Part shown: piece by piece, positions 1-5,832 of the stretch
How the letters are laid out: the number at the start of each line of letters is the position of its first letter
How positions within the stretch are numbered: position 1 is the stretch's first letter
Source of the DNA: Chloroflexota bacterium
GTDB lineage: Bacteria; Chloroflexota; Dehalococcoidia; JACQTR01
Direction of reading: 5' to 3'
Assembly: GCA_016210705.1 (NCBI GenBank)
Contig: JACQTR010000028.1
Span: forward strand, 1 to 6,927
DNA length: 6,927 nucleotides
Made by a program: the position numbers and the translations under genes
Notes under the pieces: generated by a model
Seen by the model: only the letters and a program-made list of their open reading frames with translations
What the model was told of the DNA's origin: nothing
Database searches by the model: none

Positions 1-67
1 ATCTTACACCTTTGAGGCTAATGGTGTCAACATATTATGCCTTTATTTACGTATCAATTCTAATTAG
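1..67. other. Left-edge stretch without a callable gene
   Basis: This AT-rich stretch lies downstream of the minus-strand CoA-transferase-family gene. Two plus-strand frames stay open from the left edge to about position 67, but they are too short and featureless to call as a gene tail. A weak dyad (ACACC at 6-10, GGTGT at 23-27, 12-base loop) is present, but it has no U-run on either strand that would make it a convincing terminator. Confidence 0.4.
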
Positions 68-1282
68 TTAGATGACCCCTTTATCTCGCATATTGCCTAT
101 GTTCTCAGGGTCATAGCCCAAGCTTAGTAGAACCTCTTCCGTATGTTCTCCTAGGTAAGGGGCAAAATCCCGAACCTGGCCCGGAGTTTTGGAGAGTTTT
201 ACAGAGATACCCACTTGCTTTACCGTGCCTACTACAGGGTGTTCTAGCTCTATCACCATTTGGCGGTGAATAATTTGGGGATCGGAAAAGACTTCGTCAA
301 AATTATATACAGGGCCAACACATACGTCCGTTTGCCGCAGCAAGGCAAACCACTCATCCCTAGTTTTGGTGCGGAAAACCTCTTGGAAGATAGATCTTAT
401 CTCCGCCGCTTTCTGACCATAGGCATTTTGATAAGGTATGAGGTCCTCGCGGCCCAGAATTCGACACAAGTTGGCGTAAAACCAAGGCTCTAAGGCCCCT
501 ATGCTAATGTATTTGGCATCCTTAGTTTCGTAAATATTGTAGTAAGGGACCGCCCCAGAAAGACGTGTATTCCCTTTTCCAGGCACATGGCCCGTGGCAA
601 AATAGCTCGATGCTAGTGAAGCCATAAGGTGGAGGACACCATCGGTCATTGCTATGTCTAAATACTGTCCTTGCCCCGTTTTCTCTCTGGCCCAGAGGGC
701 GACCATTATAGCTAAGGCGGCATGCATTCCACCGCCGGCGAAGTCCGCCAGTATATTATGAGGTATAGATGGCCGGCTCCCAGGCCAGCCGATCAAGCCT
801 AAGGCACCGGCCACGGAAATATAGTTAACGTCGTGGCCCACCATATCGCGGTAAGGCCCGTCCTGGCCATAGCCGGAAATAGAGCAATAAATAATCCCGG
901 GGTTTATACTGGATAAGGTCTCGTAATCTACAGCCAAACGCTTGACTACTCCCGGCCTAAATCCCTCTACCACCACATCGGCTTTTTCAGTTAACCGATA
1001 AAAAATGCGCCGCGCTTCCTCAGTCTTAAGATTTAAAGTCATGCTTTTTTTATTTCGTTCCAGGGCATCAAAGGCGACGCTTCTCTCAGAGACAGTAGTG
1101 GAGCCAACAAACCCAGTGTCTCGGGTGCCCTGACTTTGCTCAACTCGACGGCCCGCTAGGCCGAAAGGCTCTTCGATCTTGAGAACATCAGCCCCTAAAT
1201 CGCCCAAAAGCATGGTGCAATAGGGCCCTGGGGCCAAGCGAGACAGATCTAGGATTTTTATACCTGCCAAAGGTAAGGTCAC
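68..1282 (-). CDS. CaiB/BaiF (family III) CoA-transferase fold protein, alpha-methylacyl-CoA racemase-like
   Basis: This 404-residue protein belongs to the CaiB/BaiF family, which covers formyl-CoA- and carnitine-CoA-type transferases and alpha-methylacyl-CoA racemases. The N-terminal Rossmann-like part reads GIKILDLSRLAPGPYC (7-22) and LGDLGADVLKIE (26-37). A family signature ISGYGQDGPYRD (135-146) leads into GHDVNY (149-154), then LADFAGGG (178-185), GALEPWFY (262-269) and DVCVGPVYNFDEV (319-331), ending with LGEHTEEVL. By recalled alignment to human AMACR (His122, Asp152, Glu237), H150, D180 and E265 sit at the racemase catalytic positions, which favours racemase or epimerase activity on branched acyl-CoA. 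D151 is where transferases carry their catalytic Asp, so CoA transfer is not excluded. Length is normal for the family. The GTG start at 1282-1280 is supported by a strong AGGAGGTG just upstream. The protein is expected to be cytosolic and dimeric. The gene is transcribed away from leuS and appears monocistronic within the window. Family confidence is high; substrate is unknown. Confidence 0.93.
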   Translation of the reverse strand: MTLPLAGIKILDLSRLAPGPYCTMLLGDLGADVLKIEEPFGLAGRRVEQSQGTRDTGFVGSTTVSERSVAFDALERNKKSMTLNLKTEEARRIFYRLTEKADVVVEGFRPGVVKRLAVDYETLSSINPGIIYCSISGYGQDGPYRDMVGHDVNYISVAGALGLIGWPGSRPSIPHNILADFAGGGMHAALAIMVALWAREKTGQGQYLDIAMTDGVLHLMASLASSYFATGHVPGKGNTRLSGAVPYYNIYETKDAKYISIGALEPWFYANLCRILGREDLIPYQNAYGQKAAEIRSIFQEVFRTKTRDEWFALLRQTDVCVGPVYNFDEVFSDPQIIHRQMVIELEHPVVGTVKQVGISVKLSKTPGQVRDFAPYLGEHTEEVLLSLGYDPENIGNMRDKGVI

Positions 1283-1286
1283 AAGC

Positions 1287-1294
1287 CACCTCCT
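1287..1294 (-). promoter_or_regulatory. Strong Shine-Dalgarno for the CoA-transferase-family gene
   Basis: Read on the minus strand this is AGGAGGTG, with 4 bases between it and the GTG at 1282-1280 (6 from the AGGAGG core). It is a near-perfect ribosome binding site and fixes the non-ATG start. No in-frame ATG lies just upstream. Confidence 0.85.
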
Positions 1295-1299
1295 GTTCG

Positions 1300-1321
1300 A
1301 ATGTACATTGACCTAATTAGG
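1300..1321. promoter_or_regulatory. Two adjacent 10-bp perfect palindromes, candidate operator
   Basis: AATGTACATT (1300-1309) and CCTAATTAGG (1312-1321) are each perfect 10-bp palindromes separated by 2 bp. Their centres are 12 bp apart. They lie in the leader between the predicted minus-strand promoter and the ribosome binding site of the CoA-transferase-family gene, where a bound repressor could block elongation or a nearby start site. The palindromes are seen directly; the operator role is inference, and each could occur by chance. Confidence 0.35.
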
Positions 1322-1389
1322 CCTGCCGGAATCCCTTTAATGGGCATGGTCTTTGTGCGTTTCAAGAAGTGCGAATAAGGCTCGATTAC

Positions 1390-1419
1390 TTAATATGCCC
1401 TTTTCCCGATTACTGTCAA
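1390..1419 (-). promoter_or_regulatory. Candidate sigma70-type promoter for the CoA-transferase-family gene
   Basis: On the minus strand there is a perfect -35 TTGACA (1419-1414). It is followed by a -10 choice of TATTAA (1395-1390, spacer 18) or CATATT (1397-1392, spacer 16), each matching TATAAT at 4 of 6 positions. Transcription would start near 1383 and give a leader of about 100 bases. The -35 is strong and the -10 is ordinary. Confidence 0.5.
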
Positions 1420-1423
1420 TACC

Positions 1424-1440
1424 GTCGGAGGGAGCCCGAC
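1424..1440. promoter_or_regulatory. Interrupted dyad between the divergent promoters
   Basis: GTCGG (1424-1428) and CCGAC (1436-1440) form an inverted repeat with a 7-base spacer. A second, overlapping small dyad is GCCC (1434-1437) and GGGC (1442-1445). The site lies between the minus-strand -35 (1414-1419) and the plus-strand -35 candidate (1447-1452), where one regulator could affect both promoters. A 5-bp arm is short, so chance is a real alternative. Confidence 0.3.
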
Positions 1441-1446
1441 TGGGCC

Positions 1447-1476
1447 TTGTCTGAGGGCGTATTCATTTGCTAATAT
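1447..1476 (+). promoter_or_regulatory. Candidate extended -10 promoter for the leuS operon
   Basis: A -35-like TTGTCT (1447-1452) is followed by an 18-bp spacer and TAATAT (1471-1476), which is preceded by TG one base away (1468-1469), the extended -10 pattern. Predicted initiation is near 1483, giving a leader of about 50 bases before the leuS GTG. The leader is too short for a T-box, and no T-box sequence (AGGGTGGNACCGCG) is present between 1283 and 1531. Both hexamers are imperfect. Confidence 0.45.
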
Positions 1477-1531
1477 AGAGCAAGCTCCGGATAAATTCAG
1501 TCTTGATTTGAAAGTGTGAGCAAAAAGGGTC

Positions 1532-3973
1532 GTGACTTCAAAATATAACCCGCAAGAAATCGAAATCAAATGGCAAGCCCGCTGGGCCGAAGATCACCTA
1601 TATGAGGTGAGGGATGATGACCCTAGACCTAAATTTTACGCCCTGACCATGTTCCCTTACACATCGGGGGATCTTCACGTCGGCCATTGGTATGCCCTGG
1701 CACCTATAGACGCTTACGCCCGTTACATGAGGATGAAAGGCTATAACGTGCTACATCCTATAGGGTTCGATGCCTTTGGCCTTCCTGCTGAAAATGTTGC
1801 CATTAAGCAGGGCATCCATCCTTTTATCTGGACTATGAATAACATCGATACTATGCGGCGCCAATTGAAAAAAATGGGTAACGTTTATGACTGGAGCCGT
1901 GAAATCATTACCTGTTTGCCCGAATACTATAAGTGGACTCAGTGGCTGTTTCTCCAACTCTATCATGCAGGGTTGGCCTACCGGGCGCTGGCCCCAGCCA
2001 ATTGGTGCCCACATTGTCAGACAGTGCTGGCCAATGAGCAAGTCATGAGTGACGGGACTTGCGAACGTTGCCAAACCCCTGTTACGCGTCGCTTGCTGGA
2101 GCAATGGTTTCTGCGCATCGCCCGCTACGCCGAAGAACTCCTAAATTTCGATAGCTTGGACTGGCCGGAGCGGGTAAAGATTATGCAACACAATTGGATA
2201 GGGAGAAGCGAAGGGGTAGAAATAGCTTTTCCCTTGGCCGGAGGGGAAGAACCCATTTCCATATTTACCACCCGCCCTGATACCATTTATGGGGTCACCT
2301 TCCTAGTGTTGGCTCCCGAACATCCTTTAGTTTCTCAAGTGACCACAAACTCCCACCGCCAGGCGGTGAACGCCTATATCGAGGCCGCGGCTCGGCAAAG
2401 CGACATCCAACGCCTATCCACCGAGCGGGAGAAGACGGGGGTATTTACTGGTTCATATGTTATAAATCCCCTTAATGGGAAACAGGTGCCAATTTTTGTG
2501 GCCGACTATGTCCTTTTAAGCTACGGAACTGGAGCGGTAATGGGCGTCCCTGCCCACGATAGCCGCGACTTCGATTTTGCCAAGAAATACGATATACCCA
2601 TCCCAGTAGTTATCGCCCCGCCAGGATGGCAAGGTGAGGAACTAGCCGCCGCCCATGTCGAATCGGGAATTATGGTTAACTCTGGCCAATTCAATGGCTT
2701 GTCCAGCGAGGAAGGTTTAAAGGCCATCACTGATCTTATGGAGGTCCAGGGCTACGGAAAACGCACTGTGACCTATCGACTCCGCGATTGGCTCATCTCG
2801 CGGCAACGCTACTGGGGAGCTCCTATACCGATAGTTTATTGCCCTCAATGCGGCACAGTGCCCGTTCCTGAGTCGCAGCTCCCCGTTCTTCTGCCAGAGG
2901 ACGCCGAGTTCCGGCCTACGGGGGAATCACCTCTTAAATACAATGCTGCTTTCCTTAATACTATCTGCCCACGCTGCCACTCCCCCGCTCAGCGAGAGAC
3001 GGATACCATGGACACTTTTATCTGCTCCTCCTGGTACTTCCTTCGCTACGTCAGTCCGCACTACAACGCCGGTCCTTTCGACCCGGAGAAGCTTCGTCTT
3101 TGGCTCCCCGTAGACCTTTATACAGGAGGTGTGGAGCACGCCACTATGCACCTCCTCTACGCTCGCTTTTTCACCAAAGCACTGCGTGACCTGGGGCTAG
3201 TGAATTTCGATGAACCATTCCTTCGTCTCGTCAATAACGGCACTATCCTTGCCGATCATCAAAAAATGAGCAAATCCCGTGGTAATGTGATCAATCCCGA
3301 TGAATATGTGTCCAGGCTCGGAGCCGATGCCATGCGAGCCTATCTCATGTTTATGGCGCCATGGGAACAAGGAGGCGATTGGAGCGCCCAGGGTATCAAC
3401 GGCATTGCCCGCTGGCTGAAACGAGTATGGGATTTGGTGCATTCGGAGAGAGAGCGCGGCCACAAGTCAGTGCCTAACGATTCAACCTTGATGGAGCTGC
3501 GCCGCCTCATCCATAAGACTACCAAGAAGGTGGCAAAGGATCTGGAGGCCTTTCATTTAAACGTTATGTTGGCCAGCCTCATGGAATACACTAACTTCCT
3601 AGCCAAGATGGAGAAAAGCTACGCTATCCCGGAGCCTTTATGGCAGGAGGCCGTAGAAAAACTTCTGCTTCTTCTGGCCCCTACCGCTCCCCACCTGGCC
3701 GAGGAGCTTTGGCAGCGCATGGGCCATCCTTACAGTATCCATAATCATCCCTTTCCCTCCTGGAATGAAGCGATGGTGACAGAGGAAGAATTTACCCTCA
3801 TTATTCAGGTCAACGGCAAGCTTAGGGATAAAGTGGTTGTTCCTGTTACCATCACCAAAGAAGAAGTCCAAGCCCTAGTCTCGGGCCGGCCTCGCATCCA
3901 GCCCTATTTAAAGAATGGCCGGGTGGATCGGCTTTTTTACATTCCTGGGCGCTTGGTAAACATCGTAAATTGA
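1532..3973 (+). CDS. leuS: Leucyl-tRNA synthetase
   Basis: This class I aminoacyl-tRNA synthetase charges tRNA-Leu with leucine in the cytosol. The 813-residue length is normal for a bacterial LeuRS. The HIGH motif is HVGH (49-52) and the KMSKS motif is 578-582. A first Cys4 zinc site is C159, C162, C177, C180, and a second Cys4 set (C437, C440, C479, C482) flanks the return to the catalytic domain, near CSSWYFLRY (498-506). The CP1 editing domain keeps the threonine-rich TTRPDTIYG (246-254) and GVPAHDSRDFDFA (338-350). D346 is the conserved aspartate expected to hold the misacylated amino group, so proofreading looks intact. The anticodon-binding helical domain follows KMSKS, and the C-terminal domain begins near IIQVNGKLRDKVVVP. 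The GTG at 1532 is the first possible start: an in-frame stop lies at 1517-1519, and translation opens with the usual YNPQEIEIKWQ. Its ribosome binding site is weak, with only AAGGG and poor spacing. It is probably the first gene of a four-gene operon. Confidence 0.98.
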   Translation: MTSKYNPQEIEIKWQARWAEDHLYEVRDDDPRPKFYALTMFPYTSGDLHVGHWYALAPIDAYARYMRMKGYNVLHPIGFDAFGLPAENVAIKQGIHPFIWTMNNIDTMRRQLKKMGNVYDWSREIITCLPEYYKWTQWLFLQLYHAGLAYRALAPANWCPHCQTVLANEQVMSDGTCERCQTPVTRRLLEQWFLRIARYAEELLNFDSLDWPERVKIMQHNWIGRSEGVEIAFPLAGGEEPISIFTTRPDTIYGVTFLVLAPEHPLVSQVTTNSHRQAVNAYIEAAARQSDIQRLSTEREKTGVFTGSYVINPLNGKQVPIFVADYVLLSYGTGAVMGVPAHDSRDFDFAKKYDIPIPVVIAPPGWQGEELAAAHVESGIMVNSGQFNGLSSEEGLKAITDLMEVQGYGKRTVTYRLRDWLISRQRYWGAPIPIVYCPQCGTVPVPESQLPVLLPEDAEFRPTGESPLKYNAAFLNTICPRCHSPAQRETDTMDTFICSSWYFLRYVSPHYNAGPFDPEKLRLWLPVDLYTGGVEHATMHLLYARFFTKALRDLGLVNFDEPFLRLVNNGTILADHQKMSKSRGNVINPDEYVSRLGADAMRAYLMFMAPWEQGGDWSAQGINGIARWLKRVWDLVHSERERGHKSVPNDSTLMELRRLIHKTTKKVAKDLEAFHLNVMLASLMEYTNFLAKMEKSYAIPEPLWQEAVEKLLLLLAPTAPHLAEELWQRMGHPYSIHNHPFPSWNEAMVTEEEFTLIIQVNGKLRDKVVVPVTITKEEVQALVSGRPRIQPYLKNGRVDRLFYIPGRLVNIVN

Positions 3974-4003
3974 CAGTCTAACCCCCTTGCATTACAGTGA
4001 ATT

Positions 4004-4017
4004 AAGGAGAGAGAGGG
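4004..4017 (+). promoter_or_regulatory. Ribosome binding site deciding the methyltransferase start
   Basis: AAGGAG (4004-4009) runs into a purine tract of GA repeats ending in GGG at 4017. This places a good Shine-Dalgarno before the ATG at 4020. A longer reading from TTG at 3987 is in frame, but it has no such site and would place this element inside the coding region. Confidence 0.75.
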
Positions 4018-4019
4018 TT

Positions 4020-4679
4020 ATGGCCACTCGGGACGAGGAGGGCAGCCTTGAAGTTAGAGCTCGTTACAATCGCGCTGCTTACCTTTATGACCTGGTTCAG
4101 TGGCCTATGGAGGCTTTGTTCTTTCGTCGTTGGCGACGGCGTTTGTGGAAGGGGGTCGAAGGGAAACGTATCCTGGAGTTAGGGGTAGGCACGGGAGCCA
4201 ATTTTCCTCACTATCCTCGGGATAGAGTTAATGTTGCTGTTGATCTCAGTGATAAGATGCTGGGTCGAGCTCAGAAGCGATCGCGTCAGGATAGGCTGGC
4301 GGTGGCCTTAGCAATAATGGATGTGGAGAAACTAGCTTTCCGTGATGATACCTTTGACACGGTGGTGACCAGTTTTGTCTTCTGTTCGGTGGCTGATCCC
4401 GTAGCCGGCTTAAAAGAAGTCGCCCGAGTGTGCAAACCAAGCGGGAAGATTTACCTTTTGGAACATGTGCGCAGCCAAACTATTTTGGGGTGGTTTATGG
4501 ATCTATTGAACCCCTTAGCTGTACGTCTCGGTGGAGAGAATATCAATCGTCGTACTGCAGCCAACGTCAATAAAGCAGGCCTCCACCTCAAGGAAGAAAA
4601 GAAACTTCTCGGTGACGTAGTCCAAATTATCGAGGCCCAGGTTACCAAGGGGCAGGTAATGGAGGCGTCGAATGCGTAG
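4020..4679 (+). CDS. Class I SAM-dependent methyltransferase (Methyltransf_11 / UbiE-like), possibly phospholipid-type
   Basis: This 219-residue protein has a Rossmann methyltransferase fold. SAM motif I is LELGVGTGAN (52-61), and the acidic end of strand 2 is D75 in VAVDLS. DVEKLAFRDDTFDTVVTSFVFCSV (101-124) covers the adenine-binding and strand 4 region, followed by LKEVARVCKPSGKIYLLEHV (131-150). The N-terminal RYNRAAYLYDLVQWPMEALF and the C-terminal EHVRS...NRRTAANVNKAGL pattern resemble the UbiE / PmtA / METTL7-like group, so a small or lipid substrate is more likely than nucleic acid. The exact acceptor cannot be read from sequence. I chose the ATG at 4020 over an in-frame TTG at 3987 because of the Shine-Dalgarno at 4004-4009. 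It sits 46 bp after leuS with no terminator between, and its last 8 bases overlap the next gene, indicating co-transcription and likely translational coupling with the membrane protease. No obvious defect is seen. Confidence 0.9.
   Translation: MATRDEEGSLEVRARYNRAAYLYDLVQWPMEALFFRRWRRRLWKGVEGKRILELGVGTGANFPHYPRDRVNVAVDLSDKMLGRAQKRSRQDRLAVALAIMDVEKLAFRDDTFDTVVTSFVFCSVADPVAGLKEVARVCKPSGKIYLLEHVRSQTILGWFMDLLNPLAVRLGGENINRRTAANVNKAGLHLKEEKKLLGDVVQIIEAQVTKGQVMEASNA
4661..4665 (+). promoter_or_regulatory. Ribosome binding site of the M50 protease inside the methyltransferase end
   Basis: GGAGG, six bases before the ATG at 4672, lies within the final codons of the methyltransferase gene. It supports the overlapping start and translational coupling of the two genes. 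Confidence 0.75.
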
Positions 4680-5793
4680 CTCTTTGAGCTTAGGCAAAAT
4701 TTTTGGCATTCCTGTTGGTATACACTATAGTTGGCTAGTAATTTTTTTCATTGTCACCCTGTCCCTGTCTCTTTATTACTTTCCTAGCAGGTATCCCTTT
4801 TGGTCTGAGCCTACTTATTGGGTGATAGGGATCAGCACTAGCCTACTTTTTTTCACTTCGGTGGTGACCCATGAGCTGGCCCATAGCGCTGTAGCCATAA
4901 ACAAGGGCATACCCGTAAAGAGCATAACCCTCTTTATCTTCGGCGGCGTGTCCCACATTGCCAGAGAGGCCACACACCCCTCCACGGAATTGGTGATGGC
5001 GATGGCGGGACCTTTATCCAGCCTAGGTTTGGGTGTTTTCTTTGGTGCCCTTTGGCTCATAACCCATCCTTTCAGTGAACCCTTGGCTGCTTTAGCTTAC
5101 TGGTTGGCAATAATCAATGTTTCTTTAGCCTTCTTTAACTTGATACCTGGCTTCCCTTTGGACGGCGGACGAGTACTGCGCTCCATAATATGGGGCATCA
5201 CCGAAAACTACCGCCGATCTACTCAAATCGCCAGTTGGGCCGGGCAGGCAATCGCCTATCTTTTCATCCTCGGGGGAGTCATCATTATCTTCTCTGGGGG
5301 ATTCGTCAATGGAATATGGTTGGCTTTCATTGGTTGGTTTCTAAATAACGCCGCTTCGGCTAGTTACCATCAGGCTGTGCTTCGGGATGTCCTCCAGGGC
5401 TTTACCGCCCAGGACGTGATGTCTAGAAATTACTCCATAGTGCCCCCTGAGTTGACTCTGGGCGAATTGGTGCGCAGCCACGTATTACGTAGCGATGGTC
5501 GGTCCTTTTTGGTGGTGGAGAATGGGCAGTTAGCAGGAATGGTGACCCTAAGCGATATTAGGGGGGTTTCTCGAGGGCGTTGGGACCTCACTTCTGTAAG
5601 CGAGGCCATGACCCCCATACAAAAACTAACGTTGATCAACCCTCAGGAGAATGCCTTAACAGTTCTAGACCAGCTAGAAGAGAAGGGCTACACTACTCAG
5701 ATGCCTGTAGTGGAGGAGGGTCGCCTGGTGGGGATCATTGGCCGAGAGGATGTACTACGTTTCATAAGGGTACATTCAGAACTGGGGATGTAG
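4672..5793 (+). CDS. M50-family site-2-type intramembrane metalloprotease with C-terminal CBS pair
   Basis: This 373-residue multi-pass membrane zinc protease is of the SpoIVFB/S2P type. Hydrophobic segments lie at about 17-37, 50-73, 105-130, 138-160, 188-209 and 212-227. The zinc-binding HELAH is 67-71 (E68 catalytic base), and the third ligand is D164 in NLIPGFPLDGGR (156-167), so the active site is complete. GGVSHIAREA (91-100) and AMAGPLSSLGLG (110-121) are also typical of the family. After the membrane core, two CBS domains follow: about 245-303, starting TAQDVMSRNYSIV, and about 308-368, starting VSEAMTPIQ. CBS pairs often bind adenine nucleotides, so protease activity may be gated by cellular energy or nucleotide state; this is inference. 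The domain order matches the CBS-containing S2P subgroup known in bacteria and archaea. The substrate is unknown, and no anti-sigma factor or sigma factor gene is in the window. The gene overlaps the upstream methyltransferase by 8 bp and ends 39 bp before murT. Confidence 0.94.
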   Translation: MRSSLSLGKIFGIPVGIHYSWLVIFFIVTLSLSLYYFPSRYPFWSEPTYWVIGISTSLLFFTSVVTHELAHSAVAINKGIPVKSITLFIFGGVSHIAREATHPSTELVMAMAGPLSSLGLGVFFGALWLITHPFSEPLAALAYWLAIINVSLAFFNLIPGFPLDGGRVLRSIIWGITENYRRSTQIASWAGQAIAYLFILGGVIIIFSGGFVNGIWLAFIGWFLNNAASASYHQAVLRDVLQGFTAQDVMSRNYSIVPPELTLGELVRSHVLRSDGRSFLVVENGQLAGMVTLSDIRGVSRGRWDLTSVSEAMTPIQKLTLINPQENALTVLDQLEEKGYTTQMPVVEEGRLVGIIGREDVLRFIRVHSELGM

Positions 5794-5832
5794 ATTTACC
5801 CCGCTGATTGAGATGCCTCGGATTCTCTCCCA

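Noticed and set aside
260..493. Plus-strand open frame of 77 codons inside the CoA-transferase-family gene
   Set aside because: It is antisense to a clear family gene, has no recognisable motif and is the shadow of that reading frame.
1283..1531. T-box riboswitch or small RNA upstream of leuS
   Set aside because: No T-box sequence, specifier stem or long stable terminator hairpin is visible, and the predicted leader is about 50 bases.
3987..4019. Longer TTG start for the methyltransferase
   Set aside because: The extra 11 residues include the Shine-Dalgarno region of the ATG at 4020, and the family homology begins after that ATG.
5784..5802. GGGG/CCCC dyad at the end of the M50 gene as a terminator
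   Set aside because: The stem is only 4 bp with an 11-base loop and no T-run follows, so termination before murT is not supported.
5580..5807. Plus-strand open frame of 75 codons overlapping the end of the M50 protease gene
   Set aside because: It overlaps the well-supported CBS2 domain in another frame and its product is low-quality with no family resemblance.
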